A DNA stretch of 29,629 bases, from contig JBCBJZ010000025.1 in NCBI GenBank assembly GCA_038522635.1, forward strand, positions 1-29,629. The letters run 5' to 3'. The stretch is from JBCBJZ01 sp038522635 (lineage in GTDB: Bacteria; Pseudomonadota; Alphaproteobacteria; Rhizobiales; Hyphomicrobiaceae). Every line of letters begins with the position of its first letter. Positions within the stretch are counted from its first letter, which is position 1. The translations under genes and the position numbers were made by a program. Positions 22,392 to 29,629 of this stretch are shown here, in pieces. The notes under the pieces are model-generated. The model did not search any database and was not told where the DNA came from. It worked only from the letters and a program-made list of their open reading frames with translations.

Positions 22392-24389
22392 GTGAACGTA
22401 CTTGCCCGCCTCGCCTCGACGCTGATCCCCGACATCAGTGCGCTGCAGCGTTTCCCGGTGCCGGTCGCGCTCGCGCTTGCGCTGACGCTGTTGCTGCAGG
22501 CGAAGATCGAGACCGTCATGCCGGGCGCCTGGGGTGACGGCCGCTACGAGGTGGCGCTTGTCCTCGGTTTCCTCGCCGCGCTCGCGACGACCATGGGTGT
22601 CGATCCCAAGGGGCGCGGTGGCCTGATGCCGGCGTTGATGGCCGCGCTTGCGGCCGGGCTGATGGGCCTTTTGGTATGGCAAGCGGAGGCGCTCGCTTTG
22701 CAGCCGACAGCCCTGGGGCTAGCGCTCGCACTGTCGATCAGCCTCGCCCCTTTTATCGCGCGGCATCACGACCTGACCTACTGGCGTGTGTCCCACGATA
22801 CGTGGGTGGGCTTTGCGATGGCCTGTCTTGCCGCCATAATTGCAAACGGCGGTTTGCTCGCGATCTTGGCGACGCTGAAATACCTGTTCGGCATCGAGTT
22901 TCCGAGCCGCATCGCAGGCCACATCAGCGTGATCGCCGGTTGCTTCATCGCGCCCGTCGTCTGGCTCGGTTTGATGCCGCGGCGCGCCGAGGGAGCGCAA
23001 CACACCGAGGCCGCCGAGCGTGTGGACGACGGCGATGAAGAGGGCGGCAACGAAGACGACAATGAAGACGACAGCGCGATCGCCTTCGCCTTCATCAACA
23101 TCGCCATCACCGGCATCGTCACTTACGTCCTGGTGCCGTTGCTGCTGACCTACGCGGTGATCCTGCATGCCTACGCCGTGAAGGTCGGCCTTGAGGGTGT
23201 GCTGCCGCGCGGGCGCATCGGATGGCTGGTAACGAGCTTCGGCGCGGTCCTCGCTTTGACCGCTCTGCTCGTCTATCCGACGCGCGGCGGGAACGCCTGG
23301 CTGCGCTTCTTCTGGCGGGTTTGGCCCTGGCTGCTCGTGGTGCCGGTCGGCCTGCTGGTGCTGGCTCTGGCGGTGCGCGTGGAAGCCTACGGTTGGACCC
23401 AGAACCGCTACCTGCTTGCGCTTGCAGCGCTATGGTTTGCCGCGTTGATCGTGCTGCACGGTTTGAGGTTCGCCTGGCGCGACCTACGGACGGTGGCCGG
23501 TACGCTGGCCCTGTTGTTGGCGCTCAGCGCGTTTGGGCCATGGGGCGTCAACGCCTGGCCCGAACGTTCGCAGCGCGCGTATGTGCGCGACACGCTGGAA
23601 GCGCTCGGCATCGTGAAAGACGGCCGTGTGATCGCGAAAGCTGAGGCGCAGGCCAAATTCGCCGCAGCACCACCGGCGCAGGTGCAACGCTTAAGCCGTG
23701 CGCTCTTCTACCTGGGGCGACGCGGCGCGTTGGGGCCGTTCGCGGATCTTTTCGACGCCACCCAAGATGCCGGCTTGCGCAAGGCTCTAAACGCGCCGTC
23801 CCGTTCGCGTTGGCTCGCCCTTACCGGGCGGACGGCGCGACGCTATCAGGCGCCAGGTCTCGATCTTGAAGCGCGTCTGGGGCTGCCAGATCAGATCCAG
23901 AAGGCACGCCGGCGCGCACCTGTCCTGCGGTTTGCACGGCGGCGGCTGTTGCTGCCAGCAGCAGGGGGCCCCTATTGGCTTGACGGCACGCACTACGCTT
24001 TCACCCGAACCAAGCGCCCTGCACAGGGACGCACCGGCGCAGGCGAAACGGTCTACGCCTGGCGCTTCGATGGCGCAACGCTCACGTTCCGCATCGCAAA
24101 AGGTAACAACCGGCCGGACGCTGCCGACGCCGACACGGTTTTCGATCTGGCGCAAGTGAGCGCGAAGCTGAAGGCGGTCGGCTATAGCGAGCCGAAGCCC
24201 AAGCCGGACGGCGTACCCATGATCTTGGCGCCAAAGTCGGGAGATGCGCCGCTCAAAGTTGTGATCGTTGAAGCGCGCGGTGCGCGCCCGGGTGCCTCTG
24301 ATGTGCCGGCCTCAGGTTTGCGAACGATCCAGTTCTACGTCCTGATCCCGGCAAAGAGGGACGCGAACGGCGCCGGAGATCAGCGTTAA
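22392..24389 (+). CDS. DUF4153 polytopic membrane protein
   Basis: A 665-residue protein. Roughly twelve hydrophobic segments occupy residues 15-390, broken by a very acidic loop near residues 200-222 (RVDDGDEEGGNEDDNEDDSA). YGWTQNRYLLALAALWFAAL is the (W/T)-E/Q-NRY signature of DUF4153. A soluble domain of about 250 residues follows. The family is widespread in alphaproteobacteria and has no established role. I chose the GTG at 22392, which has GGAG eight bases upstream; the frame extends back to 22152 but that part is Arg/Pro-rich and unlike protein. It converges with the DUF3253-hydratase gene, leaving 54 bp between the stops. Confidence 0.85.
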   Translation: MNVLARLASTLIPDISALQRFPVPVALALALTLLLQAKIETVMPGAWGDGRYEVALVLGFLAALATTMGVDPKGRGGLMPALMAALAAGLMGLLVWQAEALALQPTALGLALALSISLAPFIARHHDLTYWRVSHDTWVGFAMACLAAIIANGGLLAILATLKYLFGIEFPSRIAGHISVIAGCFIAPVVWLGLMPRRAEGAQHTEAAERVDDGDEEGGNEDDNEDDSAIAFAFINIAITGIVTYVLVPLLLTYAVILHAYAVKVGLEGVLPRGRIGWLVTSFGAVLALTALLVYPTRGGNAWLRFFWRVWPWLLVVPVGLLVLALAVRVEAYGWTQNRYLLALAALWFAALIVLHGLRFAWRDLRTVAGTLALLLALSAFGPWGVNAWPERSQRAYVRDTLEALGIVKDGRVIAKAEAQAKFAAAPPAQVQRLSRALFYLGRRGALGPFADLFDATQDAGLRKALNAPSRSRWLALTGRTARRYQAPGLDLEARLGLPDQIQKARRRAPVLRFARRRLLLPAAGGPYWLDGTHYAFTRTKRPAQGRTGAGETVYAWRFDGATLTFRIAKGNNRPDAADADTVFDLAQVSAKLKAVGYSEPKPKPDGVPMILAPKSGDAPLKVVIVEARGARPGASDVPASGLRTIQFYVLIPAKRDANGAGDQR

Positions 24390-24443
24390 GCCAACGCATA
24401 ACGCCTCCCGCTGGCTGGAGACGGCCGTGCACCGTGCGGGCCG

Positions 24444-25583
24444 CTAGCTCCTTGAGACGAAAGAGAACGCGAAGCTGCCAAGCGGGCCGAACGCGGCCGT
24501 GACGGTATCGCCGGGGGCGACCTTATCGATGCCGGTGCAGGTGCCCGTGGTGATGATCTGACCGCGCTTGAGGCTGTCGCCGCCGCCGCGCGCTCTCGCG
24601 TTCGCCAGCCAGGCCAAAACGTTGAGCGGCGAACCGAGCGCCAGACGCCCTTCGCCCATGCCGCCGGCTGCGCCGTTGATCGTCACCGATGCGGGCAATG
24701 CGGCAAGGTCAAGGTGGCGCCACGGGCTGCACCAGGCGCCATGCACAAGCGCGATGTTGGCGCCGCCGTCGGCGCTGACCCGTTCACGCCCTTGGCCGCT
24801 CAAACCGCCGTCAAGGCGGCTGCCCACGACCTCCACCGCGCCCGCAACAGCGTCCACCGCGTCGGCGACATCGTCCGCGCTGTAGGGCTCCTCGCGCGCA
24901 GGCAGATCCGCCCCAAGGCGCAAAAGAAACTCGCCTTCGATCATGGGTCCGTGTGCCGTAAACACCGGTACGCTCGCCCCCGCCTCAAACACCGTGTCAG
25001 CGTAGACATAGCCCCAGCCCGGTTCGTCGGTGCCCAAGATGCGTTGCGCTTCGGCACTGGTGGAGCCGACTTTGAAGCCGACCACGGACGCGGGTGTCAG
25101 ACGTCGCATCGCGTCTTGCACCTGGTAAGAGTGCGACACCGTCGCGGGTGCCTCGGCGTCGCTGATGGTGATCGTCGTGCCCGACTGGCGGGCCTGCCAA
25201 AGCCGATGCGCAAGCTGCTCCAGGGCTGGCGTCATCGGTGCATCGGGGGCGGCGGGGTCAGATACGGTCATCGTTTCACCTATCGTTGACGGGTCGTTGA
25301 GTTGACGCGCTGGCGAACTGGACGCCAGGCGCAGACGTATCACGCCACGCATCGCGTCGGGATCAATGCGTTTGCCCTTGCGCAGGATGTCGATCACGCC
25401 ATCGCGCGCGAGATTGGCCGCGATCGTCCGCACCGTCGCCATCGCCGGCCGCCACGGTCCCTGTTCGCCGACCAGCGAACGCGGAACCTCAGAGGGGCAA
25501 ATGGATTTCTCCGTCCCGCGTTCGCGTACCAGCGCCAGCAGACGGTCATGCAACGCCTGAGGCTGAAGCGGATCGGAGGTCAT
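24444..25583 (-). CDS. DUF3253 domain fused in frame to a 2-keto-4-pentenoate hydratase/FAH-family enzyme
   Basis: The 379-residue open frame has two parts. Residues of about 10-86 (LHDRLLALVRERGTEKSICP, WRPAMATVRTIAANLARDG, RKGKRIDPDAMRGVIRLRL) are a DUF3253 winged-helix-like domain, usually a separate small protein. After a short linker, the part from residue 105 on (25271 downward, 275 residues) is a hydratase/decarboxylase of the MhpD type, with VVGFKVGSTSAEAQRILGTD, GPMIEGEFLLRLGADLP and GSPLNVLAWLANARARGG. The family adds water to, or decarboxylates, 2-keto-4-enoates in aromatic breakdown; the substrate is unknown. The hydratase could also start at its own ATG (25271), which has AGGTGA six bases upstream. 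A single-gene fusion and two overlapping translation products are both possible. Confidence 0.85.
   Translation of the reverse strand: MTSDPLQPQALHDRLLALVRERGTEKSICPSEVPRSLVGEQGPWRPAMATVRTIAANLARDGVIDILRKGKRIDPDAMRGVIRLRLASSSPARQLNDPSTIGETMTVSDPAAPDAPMTPALEQLAHRLWQARQSGTTITISDAEAPATVSHSYQVQDAMRRLTPASVVGFKVGSTSAEAQRILGTDEPGWGYVYADTVFEAGASVPVFTAHGPMIEGEFLLRLGADLPAREEPYSADDVADAVDAVAGAVEVVGSRLDGGLSGQGRERVSADGGANIALVHGAWCSPWRHLDLAALPASVTINGAAGGMGEGRLALGSPLNVLAWLANARARGGGDSLKRGQIITTGTCTGIDKVAPGDTVTAAFGPLGSFAFSFVSRS
25276..25281 (-). promoter_or_regulatory. Internal ribosome-binding site before the hydratase part
   Basis: The minus strand reads AGGTGA-AACG-ATG, with the ATG at 25271 in frame with the DUF3253 part. 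Spacing and sequence are good for initiation, so the hydratase can probably be made on its own. Confidence 0.6.
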
Positions 25584-25834
25584 GCGCGGTGGCCTTGTTG
25601 AGGTGGGGAGCACGCCATGTTTGCGCGACGCGGGTAGGCTCGGGCGCCGCGTGGCAGCGCTTCGGCCTAACCATGGTGCACCGGGCGCTTGGACGTGCCG
25701 TGCGCTTCAAGGTATGCGACCGCGCGTGGCGTCATGCAACCATCGCTGTGCGGCGCTTTAACCTCGTCCGGGGCGCGGGCGCCGTTCACGCGTTGCCGCC
25801 CCGTTTGGGATCAAGCTCACGCCAAGGCTCATGC

Positions 25835-26980
25835 ATGCCCTCGACGTCACCTGGCCCGATGCAAGCCGCTCTCCTCGCGGGGATGGGCCCTGAACTTTCG
25901 TCCTGGCGTGGCCTTTACGGTGGCGCGGCTGAAGGCGCTGCCTACTACGCAGCATGCGAAACCGCCGTACCGCCAGCCTTCACGTTTTTTGCGGTCGGCG
26001 TCTACGAGGGGTCCCGCCTTGTCGCCGGCGCGCCGGGGTTCCAGGCGCGCTTCCGTCTCGACACCGGACTGAATGGCATGAGCCGTCGCGCCGCCGGCCT
26101 GCTCGGCGACGTCAAACTCGTAGGCCTTGGGTCACCGCACGCGGATCGCTGCGCGCTGACCTTCGCGCGCGACTTTGATCGTGACGCGCGCCTGCAAGCG
26201 ACATCGCTGATGCTCGATGTTCTGGAAGGCGAACGACGTGCATCGCGCGCGCAAGCCGTGATCCTCAAAAACATCGATCGCTCGCAACGGGCCGACCTTG
26301 CGCCGGCCTTCGAAAGGTCAGGTCTGCAGGCGATCGAAGCCCTGCCCGTGGCTCTGCTGGATGTGCCTTCCACGGATGCGGCCTACATCGCATCGCTGTC
26401 GGCAAACATGCGCTCCAACATGCGCCGCAAACTGAAACGCGCCTCATCGATCCAGGTGGACGTGCGCGATGAGATCGGTGACCTCGCCGGCGCCATCAAC
26501 GCGCTTCGCGAAGAGACGCGGGCGCGCGCTGAAACCGATTACGGCGTGTTTGAAGAGGTGGCGCCGGACTATTTTGCGGCCGTGCTGAAGCAGATGCCCG
26601 GGCGGGCGCTGCTGCCCACCTACTGGCTCGATGAGACGTTGGTAGGCTTTTCGCTGGTGTTGATCGGCGATGATGAGATCGTCGAGAAGTACACCGGCAT
26701 GCGGTATCCGCTGGCGATCGATCACGGGGTGTTCTTTTTGAACTGGATGACGATCGTACGTCTGGCAGCGGAGCGCGGCATCAAGCGGTTTCGTGCTGGC
26801 GAGACCACGTATTTGACCAAGGCGCGGCTCGGTTGCCGGCTGCACCGCTCGTGGATTTACGCGCGTGGTGGTAACGCCGTCGCCAACGCCGGTTTGCGGC
26901 TTGCCAGGCCCTGGATCGGGTTGGACCGTTCCGATCCAGATTTGAAGCGTTTGGGCGGTGAGGCGCCGTACGCCGACTGA
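25835..26980 (+). CDS. FemAB/BioF2-like GNAT-fold acyltransferase
   Basis: A 381-residue protein. The central stretch SLSANMRSNMRRKLKRASSI is the helix typical of the BioF2-like (Acetyltransf_6) and FemAB-like GNAT proteins. LPTYWLDETLVGFSLVLIG, YTGMRYPLAIDHGVFFLNWM and GIKRFRAGETTYLTKARLGC are the later strands and acyl-CoA or acyl-tRNA pocket. Such enzymes transfer acyl or aminoacyl groups in envelope or polysaccharide synthesis; the substrate is unknown. The frame is open from 25589, but the first 80 residues look non-coding and overlap no homology. The ATG at 25835, with AAGG upstream, is the likeliest start; 25859 and 25889 are alternatives. It is divergent from the DUF3253-hydratase gene and followed by uvrA on the same strand. 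Confidence 0.8.
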   Translation: MPSTSPGPMQAALLAGMGPELSSWRGLYGGAAEGAAYYAACETAVPPAFTFFAVGVYEGSRLVAGAPGFQARFRLDTGLNGMSRRAAGLLGDVKLVGLGSPHADRCALTFARDFDRDARLQATSLMLDVLEGERRASRAQAVILKNIDRSQRADLAPAFERSGLQAIEALPVALLDVPSTDAAYIASLSANMRSNMRRKLKRASSIQVDVRDEIGDLAGAINALREETRARAETDYGVFEEVAPDYFAAVLKQMPGRALLPTYWLDETLVGFSLVLIGDDEIVEKYTGMRYPLAIDHGVFFLNWMTIVRLAAERGIKRFRAGETTYLTKARLGCRLHRSWIYARGGNAVANAGLRLARPWIGLDRSDPDLKRLGGEAPYAD

Positions 26981-27017
26981 GCGCCAAGGCCGGTCTCGTC
27001 AGCCGCGCTTCTAGCAC

Positions 27018-27073
27018 ACCGGCCACCAACAGTTAACGCACCGGCCGCCGATCGGTCATGGACCGGCCACCAA
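27018..27073. repeat. Three 12-bp direct repeats at an exact 22-bp spacing upstream of uvrA
   Basis: ACCGGCCACCAA at 27018-27029, ACCGGCCGCCGA at 27040-27051, and ACCGGCCACCAA at 27062-27073. The 22-bp step is two helical turns, placing the copies on the same DNA face. They lie 38-92 bp after the acyltransferase stop and 88-143 bp before the uvrA start. A protein-binding array is possible. Confidence 0.8.
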
Positions 27074-27160
27074 TGGCGCCCGCCGCAACCGGGCTTGGCC
27101 GCTGTGGACGCTCACGCGGTTGCATTGCCCACCCTTTCCCTTTGCGATAGCAACGCCGGT

Positions 27161-29629
27161 ATGACCCGTAAATCAGCCCCGCCGTCCGCGTCCGCCCCCG
27201 CCAAGTCTGCCACCAAGAAGACCGTCGCCGCCGTGCCCGCCGCGACGAAGGCCGCATCGCGCAAGATCGCCAAGGACGGCTCCAAGCCTGCGGCCAGAAC
27301 GAAGGCCGCCAAGGCGAGCAAGCCGACCGCCAAGAAGAAAGCCGCGACCGGCTCCGCTGCCGCGACCACTGTCACCGCCGTGCCGGCCGCTCCTCGCACC
27401 CCGGTCATCAGCGTGCGCGGCGCACGGGAGCACAACCTCAAGAACGTCGATGTCGACCTGCCGCGTGACAAACTGATCGTCTGCACGGGGCTATCGGGCT
27501 CGGGCAAATCCTCGTTGGCGTTCGACACCATCTATGCGGAAGGCCAGCGCCGTTACGTTGAGAGCCTTTCGGCCTATGCGCGCCAGTTCCTCGAGATGAT
27601 GCAGAAGCCCGATGTCGACCAGATCGACGGGCTCTCACCAGCGATTTCGATCGAGCAGAAGACCACCAGCCGCAACCCGCGCTCCACCGTCGGCACGGTG
27701 ACCGAGATCTACGACTACATGCGGCTGCTGTTCGCACGGGTCGGCACGCCCTATTCGCCGGCGACCGGCCTACCGATCGAAAGCCAGACGATCTCGCAAA
27801 TGGTCGATCGGGTCATGGCGCTCGAAGAGGGAACCCGGCTGTATCTGGTGAGCCCGCTGGTGCGAGGGCGCAAAGGCGAGTTCAAAAAGGAACTTGCCGG
27901 GCTGATGAAGCAGGGCTTTCAACGCGTTAAGATCAACGGCGCCTTCTACGAGATCCCCGACGCGCCCAAGCTCGACAAGAAGTACAAACACGACATCGAC
28001 GTGGTGGTGGACCGCGTTGTGGTGCGTGCCGACATGGCGACGCGGCTGGCGGAGAGCTTCGAAGCGGCCCTGGCGCTGTCGGACGGGCTTGCGATCGCGG
28101 AATTCGCCGATCGCCCCTTGGCCGCGCAAACTGATGGCGCTGCCGCCAGTGCCGCCGCGAAGGGCCGGGCCAAAGCTCAGCCAAAAGCCCAATCTGGATC
28201 AAAGTCTGCACCAAAGTCTGGGCCTAAAACCGGTCCCAAATCCGGCGTGCTGCAAAACAAGAACGAAACCCACGAGCGCATCGTCTTTTCCGCCCGCTTT
28301 GCCTGCCCGGTCTCGGGCTTCACCATCGATGAGATCGAACCGCGGCTGTTTTCGTTCAACGCACCGGCGGGCGCCTGCCCGACCTGCGATGGGTTGGGCA
28401 CGGAGCTCAAGTTCGAGCCCGATCGCGTGGTCCCCGATGGATCGCTTTCGCTGCGTCAGGGTGCGCTCGCGCCATGGGCCAAAACCGGCACGACCTCGCC
28501 CTATTACGAACAGACGCTGCAGGCGCTGGCCAAGCACTACAAGTTCAAGATGTCGACCCCGTGGGAAGAGCTCGATGAGGATGTGCGCGAGATCATCCTG
28601 CACGGCTCGATCGATGAGGTGACGTTCATCTATGACGATGGTCTGCGCCGCTACAAGACACGCAAACCGTTCGAAGGCGTGATCTCGAACATCGAACGGC
28701 GCTGGCGCGAAACCGAAAGCCAGTGGGTGCGCGATGAGCTGGCGCGCTATCAAGGCAACCACCCTTGCGCAGCCTGCGGCGGTTACCGGCTCAAACCCCA
28801 GTCGCTCGCCGTCAAGATCGACGGGCGGCACATTGGCGAGGTGGGCGAACTCTCGATCAAGGCCGCCGGCGCCTGGTTCGACGCGATCGAGGACAGTCTG
28901 ACCGCGCAGCAAAAACAGATCGCGGTCCGCATCTTGAAGGAGATCCGTGACCGTCTCCGCTTCCTCAACGACGTCGGCCTCGACTACCTCAACCTGTCGC
29001 GCGCATCGGGAACGCTTTCGGGCGGCGAGAGCCAGCGCATTCGCCTGGCATCGCAGATCGGGTCGGGCTTGACCGGCGTGCTCTACGTGCTCGACGAGCC
29101 GTCGATCGGTCTGCATCAACGCGACAACGAACGCCTGCTTGAAACGCTCAAGCATCTACGCGATCTCGGCAACACGGTGGTGGTGGTCGAGCACGATGAG
29201 GACGCGATCCTCACCGCCGACCACGTGGTGGACATCGGCCCCGGCGCCGGCATCCACGGCGGTCAGATCATCGCGCAAGGGGCGCCTGCGGACATCATGG
29301 CAAGCGCCGACAGCTTGACCGGCCAATACCTGACGGGCGCGAAAGCGGTGGCGTTGCCGAAGGCGCGGCGCAAGCCGGTCAAGGCGCGCGCGATCGAGGT
29401 GGTCAACGCGCGCGAAAACAACCTCAAGGGCGTCAGCGCGGCGATTCCCCTTGGCCTTCTGACCTGCGTGACCGGCGTCTCCGGCGGCGGTAAGTCGACC
29501 TTCCTGATCGACACGCTCTACCGCGCCGTCGCCCGCAAACTCAACAACGCACGCACCATGCCCGGCGCGCACGACAGAATCGTCGGCCTTGAGCATCTCG
29601 ATAAGGTCATCGACATCGACCAGTCGCCG
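27161..29629 (+). CDS. uvrA: Excinuclease ABC subunit A (3' end cut by window edge)
   Basis: UvrA is the damage-scanning ATPase of nucleotide excision repair. From the ATG at 27161, 823 residues are visible. Residues 1-80 form a Lys/Ala/Pro-rich extension before the usual UvrA start (VISVRGAREHNLKNVDVDLP). Walker A GLSGSGKS is at 110-117. A Lys-rich insert follows at about 322-358, before NETHERIVFSARFACPVSGF. CPTC and CAAC zinc cysteines are present, but the first module reads CPVS. The signature TLSGGESQRIRLASQIGSGL and VLDEPSIGLHQRDN lie near 615-660, and the second Walker A GVSGGGKST near 771-779. No LexA box of the alphaproteobacterial GTTC-N7-GTTC type is visible upstream. The C-terminal zinc region is beyond the window. 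Confidence 0.96.
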   Translation, partial: MTRKSAPPSASAPAKSATKKTVAAVPAATKAASRKIAKDGSKPAARTKAAKASKPTAKKKAATGSAAATTVTAVPAAPRTPVISVRGAREHNLKNVDVDLPRDKLIVCTGLSGSGKSSLAFDTIYAEGQRRYVESLSAYARQFLEMMQKPDVDQIDGLSPAISIEQKTTSRNPRSTVGTVTEIYDYMRLLFARVGTPYSPATGLPIESQTISQMVDRVMALEEGTRLYLVSPLVRGRKGEFKKELAGLMKQGFQRVKINGAFYEIPDAPKLDKKYKHDIDVVVDRVVVRADMATRLAESFEAALALSDGLAIAEFADRPLAAQTDGAAASAAAKGRAKAQPKAQSGSKSAPKSGPKTGPKSGVLQNKNETHERIVFSARFACPVSGFTIDEIEPRLFSFNAPAGACPTCDGLGTELKFEPDRVVPDGSLSLRQGALAPWAKTGTTSPYYEQTLQALAKHYKFKMSTPWEELDEDVREIILHGSIDEVTFIYDDGLRRYKTRKPFEGVISNIERRWRETESQWVRDELARYQGNHPCAACGGYRLKPQSLAVKIDGRHIGEVGELSIKAAGAWFDAIEDSLTAQQKQIAVRILKEIRDRLRFLNDVGLDYLNLSRASGTLSGGESQRIRLASQIGSGLTGVLYVLDEPSIGLHQRDNERLLETLKHLRDLGNTVVVVEHDEDAILTADHVVDIGPGAGIHGGQIIAQGAPADIMASADSLTGQYLTGAKAVALPKARRKPVKARAIEVVNARENNLKGVSAAIPLGLLTCVTGVSGGGKSTFLIDTLYRAVARKLNNARTMPGAHDRIVGLEHLDKVIDIDQSP

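Noticed and set aside
26981..27160. LexA/SOS box upstream of uvrA
   Set aside because: I looked for GTTC-N7-GTTC and its complement and found none.
28199..29155. Open frame of 318 codons on the minus strand
   Set aside because: Antisense to the well-conserved uvrA; no recognisable protein sequence.

Overview
This 29.6 kb window is GC-rich chromosomal DNA of an alphaproteobacterium, most likely in the order Hyphomicrobiales (Rhizobiales). The basis is the base composition, the crotonyl-CoA carboxylase/reductase of the ethylmalonyl-CoA pathway, the neighbourhood murJ / trpS / universal stress protein, and the Cys-rich secreted TPR proteins. Genus cannot be fixed from sequence alone. I see no prophage, plasmid backbone, CRISPR array or intact insertion sequence.

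Layout. 1-1249 (minus): dapD (lysine/meso-DAP synthesis) followed by a denD-like sugar-acid dehydrogenase cut by the window edge. 1507-2498 (plus): a PaaI-type thioesterase and an NTF2/SnoaL-like protein. 2656-5147 (minus): a translationally coupled pair of secreted TPR proteins with a regular pattern of paired cysteines. 5573-5648 (minus): tRNA-Thr(CGT). 5784-9321 (minus): a secreted orphan protein and an 893-residue membrane-anchored protein with a ZipA-like layout. 9605-15642 (minus): a cell-envelope and housekeeping run in the order murJ (carrying an apparent one-base frameshift), MAPEG protein, trpS, glutathione S-transferase, patatin-like lipoprotein, universal stress protein. 15862-17160 (plus): ccr. 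17360-17956 (minus): L,D-transpeptidase. 18335-19179 (minus): a peptidoglycan amidase gene broken by a palindromic repeat element. 19337-22038 (minus): TPR membrane protein and an arsR-permease operon with a clear palindromic operator. 22392-24389 (plus): DUF4153 membrane protein. 24444-25583 (minus): a DUF3253 domain fused in frame to a 2-keto-4-pentenoate hydratase-like enzyme. 25835-26980 (plus): a FemAB/BioF2-like acyltransferase. 27161 to the right edge (plus): uvrA with a lysine/alanine-rich N-terminal extension.

The most interesting non-coding content is two sets of dispersed palindromic repeats. Family A carries a half-site close to CCACCT..GGCGGATGAACT. It appears at 2505-2552, in part at 5202-5274, and as three tandem copies with an exact 55-bp period at 11571-11722. 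Family B is a nested palindrome of about 60 bp containing CGGGCG...CGCCCAAA. It appears at 1420-1477 and twice head-to-head at 18722-18867, where the pair is bounded by CTAG and splits the amidase gene, so it looks mobile or formerly mobile. Three 12-bp direct repeats spaced exactly 22 bp apart lie between the acyltransferase gene and uvrA.

Many genes act on the envelope (MurJ, L,D-transpeptidase, amidase, lipoprotein patatin, secreted TPR proteins, ZipA-like protein). The murJ frameshift and the broken amidase are the two places where assembly quality or real gene decay should be tested. Nothing here amounts to a complete new multi-gene system. The best leads are the repeat families, the cysteine-ladder TPR pair and the 893-residue anchored protein.
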